64,000 nt of DNA from Hymenobacter properus (GTDB lineage Bacteria; Bacteroidota; Bacteroidia; Cytophagales; Hymenobacteraceae), in NCBI RefSeq assembly GCF_015694735.1, contig NZ_JADQDP010000002.1, forward strand, positions 186,001-250,000, read 5' to 3'. Position numbers and translations under genes: made by a program. A model generated the notes under the pieces. It was given only the letters and a program-made list of their open reading frames with translations. It ran no database searches and was not told the origin of the DNA. Below, in pieces: positions 7,469-17,136 of the stretch (position 1 is its first letter; each line of letters opens with the position of its first letter).

Positions 7469-8704
7469 ATGTCATCCGAAGCCGACGTTCTCTCCCCCCA
7501 AGCCAAGGCCCACACTGCCCAGAAAGGCAGCACCAACGCCAACGGCTTCACCGATTATTTCGACCTCGACGGCCTGCTGACCGAGGAGCACCTGCTCATC
7601 CGCCAGTCCATCCGCGACTTCGTGAAGAAAGAGATTTCGCCCAACATCGAGAAGTGGGCACAGGACGCACACTTCCCCTCGGAAATTGTGCGCAAGTTTG
7701 GCGACGTGGGCGCCTTCGGCCCCACCATTCCGCAGGAATACGGCGGCGGCGGGCTCGACTACATCAGCTACGGCCTCATCATGCAGGAAATTGAGCGCGG
7801 CGACTCCGGCATGCGCTCCACCGCCTCGGTGCAGGGCTCGCTGGTGATGTTCCCCATCTACGCCTACGGCTCCGAAGAGCAACGCAAGAAGTACCTGCCC
7901 AAGCTCGCCAGCGGCGAGTGGCTCGGCTGCTTCGGCCTCACCGAGCCTGACCACGGCTCGAACCCCGGCGGCATGACCACGAACATCAAGGACATGGGCG
8001 ACCATTACCTGCTGAACGGCGCCAAGCTCTGGATTTCGAACTCGCCCGAGTGCCAGGTGGCCGTGGTGTGGGCCAAAAACGAGCAAGGCCGCATCAAAGG
8101 TCTTATCGTGGAGCGCGGTATGGAAGGCTTCAGCACCCCCGAAATCCACAACAAGTGGAGCCTGCGCGCCTCCTGCACCGGCGAGCTGGTGTTTGAGGAC
8201 GTGAAAATCCCCAAAGAGAACATCCTGCCCAACGTCGACGGCCTGCGCGGCCCGCTCTCCTGCCTCGACTCGGCCCGCTTCGGCATTGCCTGGGGCGCCA
8301 TCGGCGCAGCCATCGACTGCTACGAGTCGGCCCTGAAATACTCGCTGCAGCGCGAGCAGTTCGGCAAGCCGATTGCCAGCTACCAGCTCCAGCAGAAGAA
8401 GCTGGCCGAGATGATTACCGAAATTACCAAGGCCCAACTCATGGCCTGGCGCTTGGGCGTGCTCAAAAACGAAGGCAAAGCCACCAGCGCCCAAATCTCG
8501 ATGGCCAAGCGCAACAGCGTGGACATGGCCCTGCACGTGGCCCGCGAAGCCCGCCAGATTCACGGCGGCATGGGCATCACCGGCGAGTACCCCATCATGC
8601 GTCATATGATGAACCTGGAATCGGTGATTACCTACGAGGGCACCCACGACATTCACCTGCTCATCACGGGCGCTGACATTACGGGCATTCAGGCGTTTAA
8701 ATAA
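7469..8704 (+). CDS. gcdH: Glutaryl-CoA dehydrogenase-type acyl-CoA dehydrogenase
   Basis: A 411-residue FAD enzyme predicted to oxidise and decarboxylate glutaryl-CoA to crotonyl-CoA in lysine and tryptophan breakdown. It carries the N-terminal helical, middle beta and C-terminal helical acyl-CoA dehydrogenase domains. Diagnostic stretches match the glutaryl-CoA branch: RSTASVQGSLVM with the substrate-binding arginine and serine region, LGCFGLTEPDHGSNPGGM at the FAD site, ARFGIAWGAIGA, QREQFGKPIASYQLQQKKLA, and NLESVITYEGTHDIHLL with the catalytic base glutamate in TYEG. The ending GADITGIQAF is also typical of the family. The gene has its own promoter box and is followed closely by a DUF1877 gene. 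Confidence 0.93.
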   Translation: MSSEADVLSPQAKAHTAQKGSTNANGFTDYFDLDGLLTEEHLLIRQSIRDFVKKEISPNIEKWAQDAHFPSEIVRKFGDVGAFGPTIPQEYGGGGLDYISYGLIMQEIERGDSGMRSTASVQGSLVMFPIYAYGSEEQRKKYLPKLASGEWLGCFGLTEPDHGSNPGGMTTNIKDMGDHYLLNGAKLWISNSPECQVAVVWAKNEQGRIKGLIVERGMEGFSTPEIHNKWSLRASCTGELVFEDVKIPKENILPNVDGLRGPLSCLDSARFGIAWGAIGAAIDCYESALKYSLQREQFGKPIASYQLQQKKLAEMITEITKAQLMAWRLGVLKNEGKATSAQISMAKRNSVDMALHVAREARQIHGGMGITGEYPIMRHMMNLESVITYEGTHDIHLLITGADITGIQAFK

Positions 8705-8709
8705 CGCGT

Positions 8710-9186
8710 GTGAGCATCACTTGTTCACTGCAACAAATCGCATGGCCGGCTGCCGAGATGTATGTTCGGCAGCCGGCCATGCTTGTTGAAGTACTACGGG
8801 CCGAACAAGAAGAGTTTATCAAGCAGTGGCACCCGCGCTTTGATTCTACGTCTTGGTACGAGGCAAAAAAAGCGCGCAGCTACGATTGGGTGGTGTTGGT
8901 GAAAGGCATGCTCTCATTCAGCAGCATAGCGCACCATTTAATCGTGCACGGCGGCCAGCCAGTAGGTGGGCTGGAAGAATCCTGGCAGTTGGAAGGCGAA
9001 GCGCAGGTATTCCACCCGGATGAGGTGGCCACCTTGTATCGCGCCTTGGCCTCGATATCGCTAAGTCAAGCTGATGAGCAATTCGATGGAGACGCGCTGA
9101 TGGTTGAAATGTTTCAGGATTTCCAACGCTTCTTACAAGAAGCGACCGAAGTAAATAATGCCTTGCTGCTCTTCGTTGGTCCGTAA
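8710..9186 (+). CDS. DUF1877 family protein
   Basis: A 158-residue cytoplasmic protein starting at GTG 8710, five bases after the gcdH stop. The start is supported by MSITC, the usual opening of DUF1877 (YfbM-like) proteins. Other family marks are the HPDEVATLYRALASIS segment, the DEQFD motif, and the final helix plus strand (MFQDFQRFLQEATEVNNALLLFVG). The function of the family is unknown; members often occur as lone accessory genes. Its closeness to gcdH suggests cotranscription but not a shared pathway. Confidence 0.75.
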   Translation: MSITCSLQQIAWPAAEMYVRQPAMLVEVLRAEQEEFIKQWHPRFDSTSWYEAKKARSYDWVVLVKGMLSFSSIAHHLIVHGGQPVGGLEESWQLEGEAQVFHPDEVATLYRALASISLSQADEQFDGDALMVEMFQDFQRFLQEATEVNNALLLFVGP

Positions 9187-9226
9187 CAGGATTGACCAAG
9201 TAGTAGTATTCAAATAGCACCGCAAG

Positions 9227-9261
9227 AAAAACGGCCGCCTCAGCAATGAGGCGGCCGTTTT
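9227..9261. terminator. Rho-independent terminator
   Basis: AAAAACGGCCGCCTC, loop, GAGGCGGCCGTTTT. It is symmetrical, so it serves both the DUF1877 gene and the convergent small gene at 9280. Confidence 0.9.
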
Positions 9262-9279
9262 CTATATGGCGCAACGCCC

Positions 9280-9648
9280 TTACCGCCGCTCCATCATATA
9301 CACCGTTTCGGTGGTGGCGCCCACGCCCACGGTGCTTTGGGCCACGCTCACCAGGCGCCAGCCCTGGGCCACCAGCTTGTTTACTTGCAGCAACTCGGCG
9401 TGGTGCAGGGCCACGGCCACGTCGGTGGTGCTGCGGTCCGAGCTGGGTTTCACGTTGGTGAGGCGCTGCACCTGCTGCTTGCCATCGGGCATGATGGTGA
9501 CGATTTCGGGCACGTAGGACTCATTGCCCGGGCGGCCGCTGCCCACCACCATCAGGTAGCCGGAAGCCACCGGGGCCCCGTTGGGGTAAAACGCCCAGGA
9601 GCCAGCCACGGCTAGCACGAGGGCGGCAGAGAGAAGCACTTTTTTCAT
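9280..9648 (-). CDS. Small secreted protein, DUF4177-like
   Basis: A 122-residue protein with a signal peptide (MKKVLLSAALVLAVAGSWA). The C-terminal 45 residues read as a DUF4177-like unit: a helix (ELLQVNKLVAQGW), then the GWRLVSV strand and a final strand ending YMMERR, as in small proteins with a 'kLNeLGaeGWeLVsv' core. No catalytic residues are apparent and no role is known. It is convergent with the DUF1877 gene. Confidence 0.6.
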   Translation of the reverse strand: MKKVLLSAALVLAVAGSWAFYPNGAPVASGYLMVVGSGRPGNESYVPEIVTIMPDGKQQVQRLTNVKPSSDRSTTDVAVALHHAELLQVNKLVAQGWRLVSVAQSTVGVGATTETVYMMERR

Positions 9649-9702
9649 GGCATGAAGGAAGAAGGGGGATGGAAATGCCCACGCAACTTACGCGGTGTGG
9701 GC

Positions 9703-11517
9703 TTACTCCACCGTCAGCCGGCGCACCTGTTCGCCGCAGCGCACGAGGTACACGCCCGCCGGCAGCCCCTCAAGCGGCAGCCGGGCCGTGCCGGTCGCAT
9801 CGGTGGTAGCGGTGAGCAGCGCCCGGCCCACGGCATCAAGTATGGTAAGCGGCGCGTTCGGCGTGGCGCCGGTGACGGTAGCTGCGCCGCGGGCGGGGTT
9901 GGGAAAGGCGGAGAGGGCAGCGGCGGTGCGACCGGTGGCCGTGGCCAGCGGGCCGCTGCTGTTCAAGTGCACACTCACAGTGAAGCCTTGATAGTTGGCA
10001 ACCACAAAGTCCAGGTCACCATCGCCATCAATATCGCCCAGGGCTGTGCTGGTGGAGAAGTCGCTGTTTGTAGAGAAGTGGGAGGCGCTGGTCGGAGAAG
10101 CGAAATTGCCCTGACCGTTATTAAAGCATATCCTGACGTGGCCATTTCTTGCTCCTGGATACCGTACCCCGGTAATCAGGGTGGTGCCAATTAAGTCGAG
10201 GTCACCGTCGCCATCCATATCGCCTAGCACTACATTGCTTATGTAGATAGACCCTATATAGATTTCATTGCTGGGAATTGACCCGGAGAAGTTGCCTTGT
10301 CCATCGTTAAGCCACAAGAAAGCCGATTCAGTGGCGCCCGTCAGCGCGTCGAGGTCGCCGTCGCCATCCACGTCGCCTAATACCACGCCACCGGAATAAG
10401 CTGGAATGACAAGGTCAGGGTAGAGCGTTGACGCAGTGAAGCTGCCTTGCCCATCGTTGAGGCGCACGCTCATAGCTGCAGCAGAAGAACGATAGTTGGT
10501 TGTGAGCAGGTCAAAATCGCCGTCGCTGTCCACGTCGCCCAGTGCCAAACCAGTGATGTCTTTGCTAAAGGTAACCTCCGGATTTCTAGTTGGGGTAGTA
10601 AAAACACCGGCGCCGTTGTTGAGCCGGACACTCACTGTATTGCCGCTGTTAGTGCCATATGTATTGATGGTGGCAGCAGTGAGCAGGTCCAAATCGCCAT
10701 TGCCGTCTACGTCGCCCACTATTACACTGCCTGGATAGCTACTCACGGTCACCTCAGGTGTGCTGCTTGGCGCCACAAACGTGCCATTCCCGTTGTTGAG
10801 GCGCACGCTCACAGTGCCGTTCTGCTCTTGGTTGGCGATGAGCAAATCCAAGTCACCGTCCCCGTCTAGGTCGCCCAGGGCCACGCCGTAGCAAATCAGA
10901 CCTATAGCTACGTCAGAACCCCGGCTAAATACACCACTTCCGTTGTTGAAACCCAGGCTGACCGAACCGGGAATAGACGTCGTGCCATTATTGGCCGTAA
11001 CAAAGTCTAAATCACCGTCGCCGTCTATGTCTCCCAGTGCTACACTTGACGGGTAGTAGTTCGTGGCTACCTGAGCATTGGCGCTCGGTAGGCTGAAATT
11101 ACTGCCTGTGCCCGTGCCGCCCACCGCCGCCGTAAACTGCCCGACCCGGCTCTGCGCCATGGCCCCGCCGCTGCCGGCCGCGGCCGTGGTCACGGTGTAC
11201 CGCACCGTTTCGCCGGGCATATACGGGTAGGTAGTGGGCGCAAAGCTCAGCGCGCTCCCGTTCACAGTCGCCGGCGTGGCTCCGCGTGTGCGCAGCCCGC
11301 CGCGCTGGCTGCTGAACACCTTCAGCGCCCCGGCCGAAGCCGCCGTGAGCGGCGGGCTGAAGTTGACCGTGACCGCGCTGTTAGGGGCCACCGCGCGGGC
11401 GTTGGCCATCGGGACAACTGAGGTGATAACCGGCGCCTGGGCCAAAGCCGGGCCCACCGCAGCAAGGAGCAGCGCAGCAACAAGTGGCCGTGGCGAGGAA
11501 GCGTAGAAAGTTTTCAT
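9703..11517 (-). CDS. VCBS/FG-GAP repeat protein with Ig-like domain and type IX secretion sorting tail
   Basis: A surface or secreted protein of about 604 residues. I chose the ATG at 11517 because [27 protein letters not shown] is a proper signal peptide; the longer frame adds 13 unlikely residues. Next comes an SbsA-like Ig domain ([26 protein letters not shown]), then about eight repeats of the VCBS type, each with the calcium-binding-like [12 protein letters not shown] core (one copy reads [12 protein letters not shown]). The last 75 residues ([31 protein letters not shown]) form a type IX secretion sorting domain. VCBS repeats fold as beta-propeller blades; the role may be adhesion or matrix binding. 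Confidence 0.88.
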   Translation of the reverse strand: MKTFYASSPRPLVAALLLAAVGPALAQAPVITSVVPMANARAVAPNSAVTVNFSPPLTAASAGALKVFSSQRGGLRTRGATPATVNGSALSFAPTTYPYMPGETVRYTVTTAAAGSGGAMAQSRVGQFTAAVGGTGTGSNFSLPSANAQVATNYYPSSVALGDIDGDGDLDFVTANNGTTSIPGSVSLGFNNGSGVFSRGSDVAIGLICYGVALGDLDGDGDLDLLIANQEQNGTVSVRLNNGNGTFVAPSSTPEVTVSSYPGSVIVGDVDGNGDLDLLTAATINTYGTNSGNTVSVRLNNGAGVFTTPTRNPEVTFSKDITGLALGDVDSDGDFDLLTTNYRSSAAAMSVRLNDGQGSFTASTLYPDLVIPAYSGGVVLGDVDGDGDLDALTGATESAFLWLNDGQGNFSGSIPSNEIYIGSIYISNVVLGDMDGDGDLDLIGTTLITGVRYPGARNGHVRICFNNGQGNFASPTSASHFSTNSDFSTSTALGDIDGDGDLDFVVANYQGFTVSVHLNSSGPLATATGRTAAALSAFPNPARGAATVTGATPNAPLTILDAVGRALLTATTDATGTARLPLEGLPAGVYLVRCGEQVRRLTVE

Positions 11518-11585
11518 GAATGAGAAAGCGTTAGATGGTTGAAATATGGATTTCAATTCTTACTCCATCATCAGTTCCGCCCACC

Positions 11586-11834
11586 TCAAAACCGCTGCCT
11601 ATCCTTGGCCACTTCCTTTTCATCGCTGTAGCCCTGTAGCAGTGGCAGCAGGGCATCGTGGAACTCTGCCGACGCTAGCGCAGCATTTTTCGTGCAGGCA
11701 TCTTTAAAAGCAAGGTTGGGCATCAAAATCACCCAGAAGTTGAAACAGTCAGAAGAACGACGCACGATGGCCGCAATAGAATGTGGAAAATATTTGCTTG
11801 CGGGCCATTCGCCTGTGCCGCAGGCTTCATCCAT
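11586..11834 (-). CDS. Small hypothetical protein or C-terminal remnant
   Basis: An 82-residue frame from an ATG at 11834, of lower GC content than its neighbours. The frame stays open further upstream into the start of the HIRAN gene on the other strand, so it may be the tail of a decayed longer gene. It contains aromatic and cysteine residues (GTGEWPASKYFPHS, CFNFWVI) and a charged C-terminal helix, which look protein-like. I recognise no family, and it may not be expressed. Confidence 0.3.
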   Translation of the reverse strand: MDEACGTGEWPASKYFPHSIAAIVRRSSDCFNFWVILMPNLAFKDACTKNAALASAEFHDALLPLLQGYSDEKEVAKDRQRF

Positions 11835-11863
11835 ATAGTTCGCCCGTGCCGTAATTTGGCCCC

Positions 11864-12211
11864 ATGATGAAAATCGTCCCTGCGTCCGAACCCCTCGTGC
11901 TGCTCGAATGCCTCGTGGCCGGCACCTCGCACCGCCCCAACCTGGAGAAGTACGAGCCCAAGCTGAAGGTGGGCCAGGCCCTGCACCTCACCCGCGAGGC
12001 CGACAACCACTACGACGACTGGGCCGTGCAGGTGCACACCGCCCCCGCCACCGACCCCGCCAACGTATGGCTCGGCTACCTGCCCGAAGGCCGCAACGAA
12101 ACCGTGGCCCGCTTGCTCGACGCCGGCAAGCACCTCACCGCTCGCCTCAACCACAAATCCTGGGAAACCGACTGGCTGCACCTAGACATTGAAGTGCTGC
12201 TGCACGAGTAG
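11864..12211 (+). CDS. HIRAN-domain protein
   Basis: A 115-residue protein that is essentially one HIRAN domain, a small barrel found in HIP116/Rad5 helicases and in stand-alone bacterial proteins, thought to bind DNA ends or damaged DNA. Supporting residues are the first strand with CLVAGTSHRPN, the DNHYDDWAVQVHT motif (family DNxyDpnAvaV), and the WLGYLPEGRNETVARLLD helix. The second of two adjacent ATGs (11867) is also possible. It lies upstream of ruvB but is separated from it by a large palindrome, so shared transcription is uncertain. A DNA-repair role is only inferred. Confidence 0.8.
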   Translation: MMKIVPASEPLVLLECLVAGTSHRPNLEKYEPKLKVGQALHLTREADNHYDDWAVQVHTAPATDPANVWLGYLPEGRNETVARLLDAGKHLTARLNHKSWETDWLHLDIEVLLHE

Positions 12212-12230
12212 AAGAGACAGACAAAATTCT

Positions 12231-12310
12231 GTCATCCTGAGCGCAGCGAAGGACCTTATCACGCCCGAAGTTTCCAACGTGGTAAGGTCCTTCGCTGCGC
12301 TCAGGATGAG
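12231..12310. repeat. Large palindromic repeat, AGGACCTT subtype
   Basis: Left arm GTCATCCTGAGCGCAGCGAA then GGACCTTATCAC; the right arm at 12280-12310 is its inverse. This family recurs at 23896 (related variant), 32734, 34161, 34881, 38993, 48631, 53947, 56161, 57901, 59942, 62303 and 63567. It lies between the HIRAN gene and ruvB and can fold into a stem of about 30 pairs. Confidence 0.9.
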
Positions 12311-12406
12311 AGGCGTTTTTTATTCAATAAAAGGAGCTTTTTTGCCTGGTAAATAGTTACTCATTAGCTTAGCAAGAAGCGACCAATAATTTTAGCAACT
12401 ATATCT

Positions 12407-13462
12407 ATGCGCGAAGCCTTTCTCACCGGCGGAACCGATGGGTTTGATGCCACCGACAAGGACATCGACAAAGCCCTCCGCCCGCTTAGTTTCGACGATT
12501 TCACGGGCCAGGACAAGATTCTGGAGAACTTGAAGGTGTTCGTGGCCGCCGCCAAGCAGCGCGGCGACGCCCTCGACCACGTGCTGCTGCACGGCCCTCC
12601 CGGCCTGGGCAAAACCACCCTCTCGCACATCATCGCCAACGAGCTGGGCTCGGGCATCAAGATGACCAGTGGCCCGGTGCTCGACAAGCCCTCCGACCTG
12701 GCCGGCCTGCTCACCAACCTAGAGCCGCACGACGTGCTGTTCATCGACGAAATCCACCGCCTCAACCCCGTGGTGGAAGAGTACCTGTACTCGGCGATGG
12801 AGGACTACCGCATCGACATCATGCTCGACTCGGGCCCCAACGCCCGCTCGGTGCAGATTTCGCTGTCGCCCTTCACCCTGGTGGGCGCCACCACACGCTC
12901 GGGTATGCTCACGGCGCCGTTGCGCGCCCGTTTCGGCATCTCGGCCCGTCTGGAGTACTACGACTCGAAGCTGCTGACCAGCATCGTGCAGCGCTCGGCC
13001 GAAATTCTGGGCACGCCCATCCACGAGGACGCGGCCTTCGAAATTGCCCGCCGCTCGCGCGGCACGCCCCGTATTGCCAACAACCTGCTGCGCCGCACCC
13101 GCGACTTCGCCCAGATTAAAGGCAACGGCACCATCACGGTCGAAATCGCGCAGTTTGCCCTCAACGCCCTGGACGTGGACTCGCGCGGCCTCGACGACAT
13201 GGACAAGCGCATCCTCAGCACCATCATCGACAAGTTCAAGGGCGGACCGGTGGGCATCAGCACCATCGCCACGGCTTGCGGCGAGGAAGGCGAAACCATC
13301 GAGGAGGTGTACGAGCCCTTCCTCATCCAGGAAGGCTACATCAAGCGCACCTCGCGTGGCCGCGAAGCCACCGAGGCGGCGTATCAGCACCTCGGCCGCC
13401 TGTTGCCCAACCACCTGCGCGGCAACAACGGCGCCAGCCTGTTCGACGAGATAACCTCGTAG
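12407..13462 (+). CDS. ruvB: Holliday junction branch migration helicase RuvB
   Basis: A 351-residue AAA+ motor that forms hexamers on DNA and, with RuvA, drives branch migration of Holliday junctions. The N-terminal part has [12 protein letters not shown]. Walker A is GPPGLGKTT, Walker B is [11 protein letters not shown], sensor 1 is LVGATTRSG, and the arginine finger region is [13 protein letters not shown]. The C-terminal winged helix, with [16 protein letters not shown] and the ending LPNHL, is complete. Length is normal for the family. RuvA and RuvC are not in the window. A terminator follows directly at 13481. Confidence 0.98.
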   Translation: MREAFLTGGTDGFDATDKDIDKALRPLSFDDFTGQDKILENLKVFVAAAKQRGDALDHVLLHGPPGLGKTTLSHIIANELGSGIKMTSGPVLDKPSDLAGLLTNLEPHDVLFIDEIHRLNPVVEEYLYSAMEDYRIDIMLDSGPNARSVQISLSPFTLVGATTRSGMLTAPLRARFGISARLEYYDSKLLTSIVQRSAEILGTPIHEDAAFEIARRSRGTPRIANNLLRRTRDFAQIKGNGTITVEIAQFALNALDVDSRGLDDMDKRILSTIIDKFKGGPVGISTIATACGEEGETIEEVYEPFLIQEGYIKRTSRGREATEAAYQHLGRLLPNHLRGNNGASLFDEITS

Positions 13463-13480
13463 GTTTGTTATCATTTGATG

Positions 13481-13511
13481 AAAACGCACCGCCATCCGGC
13501 GGTGCGTTTTT
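13481..13511 (+). terminator. Rho-independent terminator after ruvB
   Basis: AAAACGCACCGCC, ATCC loop, GGCGGTGCGTTTTT. It overlaps the false N-terminal extension of the next reading frame, which supports a later start for that gene. Confidence 0.9.
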
Positions 13512-13528
13512 GTATATGGCCGCTGCTC

Positions 13529-14011
13529 ATGCACACTTTTACCGCTACGCTGGAAATCATTGGCGTCAATCCGTTTGTGCAGGTGCCCGCCGAGGTATTG
13601 GCCGACGTTTTCGCTCGGGCGGGGCGCATCAAGGGGCCGATACGCGTGCACGGAACCGTGAACGGCCAGCCCTATCAGCAGACGCTGGTGCGCTACGCCG
13701 GCCTCTGGCGCCTGTATATCAATTTGCTGATGCTGCCCAACTCGCCGCGCCGAATTGGGGAGGTGCTGGCCATTGGTATTGATTACAACCCAGCGCCTGC
13801 GCCGGTGCTTGCTTGCCCGGCTTTTGAAAAGGCACTGGCCGAAACTCCCGAAGCCCGGGAGGTGTTCGACCGACTGCCGCCCTCGCGCCAGCACGAGTTG
13901 GTGCGTTATCTGGTGCGTTTGAAAAGCGAAGAAACCCTGGCGCGCAACTTAGAGCGCGCTGTCGGATTTTTGCTGGGCAGAAACCGCTTCGTTGGCCGCG
14001 ACCGTCCCTAA
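13529..14011 (+). CDS. DUF1905 / YdeI (OmdA) family protein
   Basis: About 160 residues from the ATG at 13529. An earlier ATG at 13475 would translate the ruvB terminator, so I rejected it. The N-terminal 90 residues are a DUF1905 barrel ([39 protein letters not shown]). The C-terminal 60 residues ([41 protein letters not shown]) are a YdeI/OmdA helical unit of the type named bacteriocin-protection. Such proteins are cytoplasmic and poorly understood. The gene ends 17 bases before queG. Confidence 0.8.
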   Translation: MHTFTATLEIIGVNPFVQVPAEVLADVFARAGRIKGPIRVHGTVNGQPYQQTLVRYAGLWRLYINLLMLPNSPRRIGEVLAIGIDYNPAPAPVLACPAFEKALAETPEAREVFDRLPPSRQHELVRYLVRLKSEETLARNLERAVGFLLGRNRFVGRDRP

Positions 14012-14028
14012 CCCTATTCTCGTCAAGA

Positions 14029-14988
14029 ATGCTTCCTCAGTTCCAATGGGCCCCGTTCATCAAGCGCCGCGCGGCAGAACTGGGCTTCATGGCCTGTGGC
14101 ATTTCGAAGGCGGAGTTTCTGGAGGAAGAAGCGCCGCGCCTCGAAACCTGGCTCACCCGCCGCATGAACGGCCGCATGGGCTACATGGAAAACCACTTCG
14201 ACAAGCGCCTCGACCCGCGCCTGTTGGTGGACGGCGCCAAGTCGGTGATTTCGCTGCTGCTCAACTACTACCCCGCGCCCGAAACCCAGCAGCCCGACGA
14301 CACGCTCAAAATCAGCAAGTACGCCTACGGGCGCGACTACCACTTCGTCATCAAGGACAAGCTGAAGACGCTGCTGGCCGACATGGAAGCGGAGATTGGC
14401 CAGATTGGCGGGCGCTGTTTCGTCGATTCGGCGCCGGTGCTGGACAAGGCCTGGGCCAAGAAGTCGGGCCTGGGCTGGGTGGGTAAAAACTCCAACCTGA
14501 TAACGCCGGGCACGGGCTCGTTCTACTTCATCGCCGAGCTGATTGTGGACGTGGAGCTGCCTGCCGATGGGCCCATTCGCGACTACTGCGGCACCTGCAC
14601 CAAGTGCCTCGACGCCTGCCCCACGCAGGCCATCACCGAGCCCTACGTGGTGGATGGCAGCAAGTGCATCAGCTACTTCACCATCGAGCTCAAGGACCAG
14701 ATTCCGACCGAAGTGGCTGGGCAATTCGGCAACTGGGTGTTCGGCTGCGACATCTGCCAGGACGTGTGCCCTTGGAACCGCTTCTCGAAACCGCACAACG
14801 AGCCACAGTTCAACCCCGCGCCTGGCCTGAAAGACCTGACGCCGGGCGACTGGCGCGAAATCACCCACGAACTATTTACGGAGTTATTCCGCCAGTCGGC
14901 CGTGAAGCGCACGGGCTACGAAGGCCTCCGGCGCAACATCCGGTTCGTGACGGAAAGCAACGAACCAGCACCGCTACCTATAGACTAG
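14029..14988 (+). CDS. queG: Epoxyqueuosine reductase QueG
   Basis: A 319-residue cobalamin-dependent iron-sulfur enzyme that reduces epoxyqueuosine to queuosine in tRNA, the last step of queuosine synthesis. The N-terminal part has the family segment [14 protein letters not shown], then RMNGRMGYM and [12 protein letters not shown]. The [10 protein letters not shown] motif is typical. Two [4Fe-4S] clusters are bound by [16 protein letters not shown] and [11 protein letters not shown]. Length is slightly below that of enzymes carrying an additional HEAT tail, but all cofactor motifs are present. The other que genes are not in the window. Confidence 0.96.
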   Translation: MLPQFQWAPFIKRRAAELGFMACGISKAEFLEEEAPRLETWLTRRMNGRMGYMENHFDKRLDPRLLVDGAKSVISLLLNYYPAPETQQPDDTLKISKYAYGRDYHFVIKDKLKTLLADMEAEIGQIGGRCFVDSAPVLDKAWAKKSGLGWVGKNSNLITPGTGSFYFIAELIVDVELPADGPIRDYCGTCTKCLDACPTQAITEPYVVDGSKCISYFTIELKDQIPTEVAGQFGNWVFGCDICQDVCPWNRFSKPHNEPQFNPAPGLKDLTPGDWREITHELFTELFRQSAVKRTGYEGLRRNIRFVTESNEPAPLPID

Positions 14989-15200
14989 CCCACGCCAGCA
15001 ACCGGGAAATCGTCGCGGAAGCGGCCAAACACCCGTTTCAGCACGTGTCGGTACACGCGGGCAAACTGCTGGTAGCACCAGCTGCGAAAATCGGCCAGCT
15101 CGGCCGGCAGTACTATGTGGAGGGCTTTGCGAAGTTCTTTCTCAAACAGCGCCTTGTTGAAGCTGACTTTCGTCAGTATCAGTTTTACATAGTCTAACAT
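14985..15200 (-). CDS. Small conserved-type hypothetical protein
   Basis: I take the ATG at 15200, giving 71 residues ([20 protein letters not shown]...). The upstream extension in the same frame is rich in Pro and Cys and looks untranslated. The protein is basic and mostly helical ([25 protein letters not shown]), resembling short cytoplasmic proteins I associate with Cytophagales, of unknown role. Its stop codon overlaps the end of queG by four bases, tail to tail. Confidence 0.65.
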   Translation of the reverse strand: MLDYVKLILTKVSFNKALFEKELRKALHIVLPAELADFRSWCYQQFARVYRHVLKRVFGRFRDDFPVAGVG

Positions 15201-15358
15201 TTGGGTGGGATTGGGAGGACGGTGAAGAACAGAGGAAAGGCAACGGCAAGGCGTGGCCTGGGCTTGGTGCTTTTGATAATAGGAAAGATACAATATAACA
15301 GGCAGCGAACGCAAGCAGAATCGTAAGGGTGGCGGGGCTTGCGGGAGGGACAATACGC

Positions 15359-15386
15359 GAAAAGAGCGGCCAGGGCCGCTCTTTTC
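15359..15386. terminator. Terminator downstream of the ferritin-like gene cluster
   Basis: GAAAAGAGCGGCC and its inverse GGCCGCTCTTTTC form a perfect stem with flanking A and T runs. On the minus strand it closes the four-gene ferritin-like cluster. Confidence 0.85.
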
Positions 15387-15421
15387 CGGGAAAATGCCAA
15401 AATTTTATGCCGACAAGCGGC

Positions 15422-16273
15422 TTAACTAAATAAGTTGAGGGCGGCTTGCCCTACGGCGCTGGTAATGGGCTCGTCGAACGCCTCGGCCAGGGCCGGGTCG
15501 TGAATGGCCGTATTGTCGCGAATGAGAAAGAACGTCGAAAACGGCACCTGGGTGCTGGCCGACGCGAATTGCACAACGTTGGCTTCGCCGCCGGTAGCGG
15601 CCGTGGTGAGGGCCTGGGCCGCCGGCCGCACAATGGTGGCATCTTCGTCGCTGGGCCAGGTGCCCACCGTGGCCCCCCGCCCGCGGCGCAGGCTGCGCAC
15701 GTGAGCCGAATGCTGGGCTTCCACACTTTGCATGCGCAACACGGCCTGGGTCAGGCGGGTATCAGAATTGATGTTGAACGCCTGATATTGGTAGAGGCGC
15801 ACGCCTAGGTCTTCAATCTGCTGCGCCAGGGCCAGGAAATTGTCGTAGTTGCTGAACACGGCCGGGAACAGCTCGGGGTTGGAAGCCACGTTGCGCCGGC
15901 CGCTGAAGTCAAAGGTGGGGGCCGTGGGCGCAGCACTGCCGGCATCTTGCAGGGTGCGCGTCAGGAACGCCACGTGTTGGTTTTGATGAGCCAGCAAGCG
16001 CTGGAAATCAGCCGTCTGGCCCGCCGGAATCAGGCCTGTCGCGGCCAGACCCTGGGTGTAGAGGGCCGCCTGCAGGCGCTCGAGCTGCAGCAGTTGCAGC
16101 AAGGCATCCAGGGGCGTGTCGTTGGTGGCGGCAGCGGCCGGCAGGGTGCCGAGGGCCAGCGGCAGCGCCGCAGCGGCGGCCCGGCCCAGCTGCGCCAGCA
16201 CGTCGCGGCGTGGGGCGGCCGCAGAACTGGCCGGCGTGGCGGCCAAATGGTCAAGCAAGGATATCAGCTTCAT
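15422..16273 (-). CDS. Ferritin-like domain protein B2 (second cassette copy, altered metal site)
   Basis: A 283-residue four-helix ferritin-like protein (Ferritin_2 type). The N-terminus (MKLISLLDHLAATPASS, then an Ala-rich hydrophobic stretch) parallels that of the B1 protein at 17247, and both share the LAAxGxIPAG turn. In B1 the expected metal ligands are a helix 1 Glu (LELLEADYY), EDAH, a helix 3 Glu (LEDAG) and EARH. Here they read LERLQAALY, QNQH, IEDLG and EAQH, so the helix 1 and helix 2 glutamates are glutamines. The site is probably weakened or changed. It starts 45 bases after the A2 stop and is the last gene before a terminator. Extracytoplasmic location is likely. Confidence 0.85.
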   Translation of the reverse strand: MKLISLLDHLAATPASSAAAPRRDVLAQLGRAAAAALPLALGTLPAAAATNDTPLDALLQLLQLERLQAALYTQGLAATGLIPAGQTADFQRLLAHQNQHVAFLTRTLQDAGSAAPTAPTFDFSGRRNVASNPELFPAVFSNYDNFLALAQQIEDLGVRLYQYQAFNINSDTRLTQAVLRMQSVEAQHSAHVRSLRRGRGATVGTWPSDEDATIVRPAAQALTTAATGGEANVVQFASASTQVPFSTFFLIRDNTAIHDPALAEAFDEPITSAVGQAALNLFS

Positions 16274-16318
16274 GCAGAAACCGCCGGGGCGGCCGTAGAA
16301 ATAACGAATAAGGCAGCG

Positions 16319-17074
16319 CTAGCCGTTGGCGGTGCAAAGGCCGGCGTCGGTGCTGGAATTGGTGTCGGGGCAAGTGAAGGCCAGCACATAGGGCGCCACG
16401 AAAGGCGCCAGCGCCGTGAGCACAACAAAAGGCGTTTGGGTGATGAGCTGCCCGTTGCCATCCACGACAGCGCTGCTGGCAAAGCCGCCGGGCGTGAGCA
16501 GGTCGCGCACCGTGGCGGCATGCCGGGCCTGCACCGTCGACATCTTAAGCAGCAGCGTGCGCTTATAGATGTTCGTGCTGCTGAACAGCGGCAAAATCAC
16601 GGGGTAGGCCGAGGCCACCAGGTCTTCGAGCTGCTGCGCCGCCGCCAGTGCTCCCGCCCGCGTAGTGAGCGTGAAGGACTTGAGGTTGAACGCAAAATCC
16701 GCGGGGAAGATGACGGTGGCCCGGGTGGGGTCGATGAGGTACTTCAGCGTTTCGCGGTGCACCACGGCGTGGTCGCGCAGGTCGTCGAAGACGGCCCGGT
16801 CAACGGGGGTGAAGTCGCTGGGTGGTGCATCCACTACTTTCTGGTAGGTAGTGGCCTGGGCCAGGGCCAGAAAGTAGGCGTAGTAGAGCAGGCCCTGGTT
16901 GCCCTGGGGCAGGACAATCTGGTTGGAGGCGGCCGCCGGGGTAGGGGTGGAGGAAGGGCTGCAGCCCGCCGCAGCCAGGGCAACCGAAGCCGCCGAAGCC
17001 GCCGAAAGCTGCAAAAACAAGCGTCGCCCCAGCGACGGCTCCCGCCGAGCGGGCAAATGAGAGAGGTCAGACAT
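16319..17074 (-). CDS. Ferritin-like domain lipoprotein A2 (second cassette copy, degenerate metal site)
   Basis: About 251 residues from the ATG at 17074; a promoter box at 17129-17136 and the MSDL start, matching MSDN of A1, argue against the longer frame to 17191. The signal region has GRRLFLQLSAASAAS and ends in LAAAGC, so it looks like a lipoprotein, possibly Tat-exported. Compared with A1, helix 1 LEQLEAAFY has become LALAQATTY, EAIH has become AVVH and EARH has become QARH; only the helix 3 glutamate (LEDLVAS) remains. Three of four expected glutamates are lost although the fold and the closing RHAATVRDLLTPG segment are kept. It may be a structural or partner subunit. Confidence 0.85.
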   Translation of the reverse strand: MSDLSHLPARREPSLGRRLFLQLSAASAASVALAAAGCSPSSTPTPAAASNQIVLPQGNQGLLYYAYFLALAQATTYQKVVDAPPSDFTPVDRAVFDDLRDHAVVHRETLKYLIDPTRATVIFPADFAFNLKSFTLTTRAGALAAAQQLEDLVASAYPVILPLFSSTNIYKRTLLLKMSTVQARHAATVRDLLTPGGFASSAVVDGNGQLITQTPFVVLTALAPFVAPYVLAFTCPDTNSSTDAGLCTANG

Positions 17075-17128
17075 TCGTAAACGTTTCAAGCCAGCCCGCC
17101 TACCCGATAAGCCGGGTCCCAGCCAGTA

Positions 17129-17136
17129 CAAAGGTA
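17129..17136 (-). promoter_or_regulatory. -7 promoter box for the A2-B2 ferritin-like pair
   Basis: On the minus strand this reads TACCTTTG, an exact TAnnTTTG match, with a TTG at 17159-17161 about 22 bases upstream. Transcription would begin near 17122, inside the false N-terminal extension of A2, supporting the ATG at 17074. It indicates that the second pair can be expressed separately from the first. Confidence 0.6.

Noticed and set aside
11729..12181. 150-codon frame antisense to the HIRAN gene
   Set aside because: Gly/Val/His-rich shadow of the HIRAN gene; the part of the neighbouring frame at 11586-11834 is kept only as a weak candidate.
13475..13528. N-terminal extension of the YdeI-like protein
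   Set aside because: It would translate the ruvB terminator hairpin.
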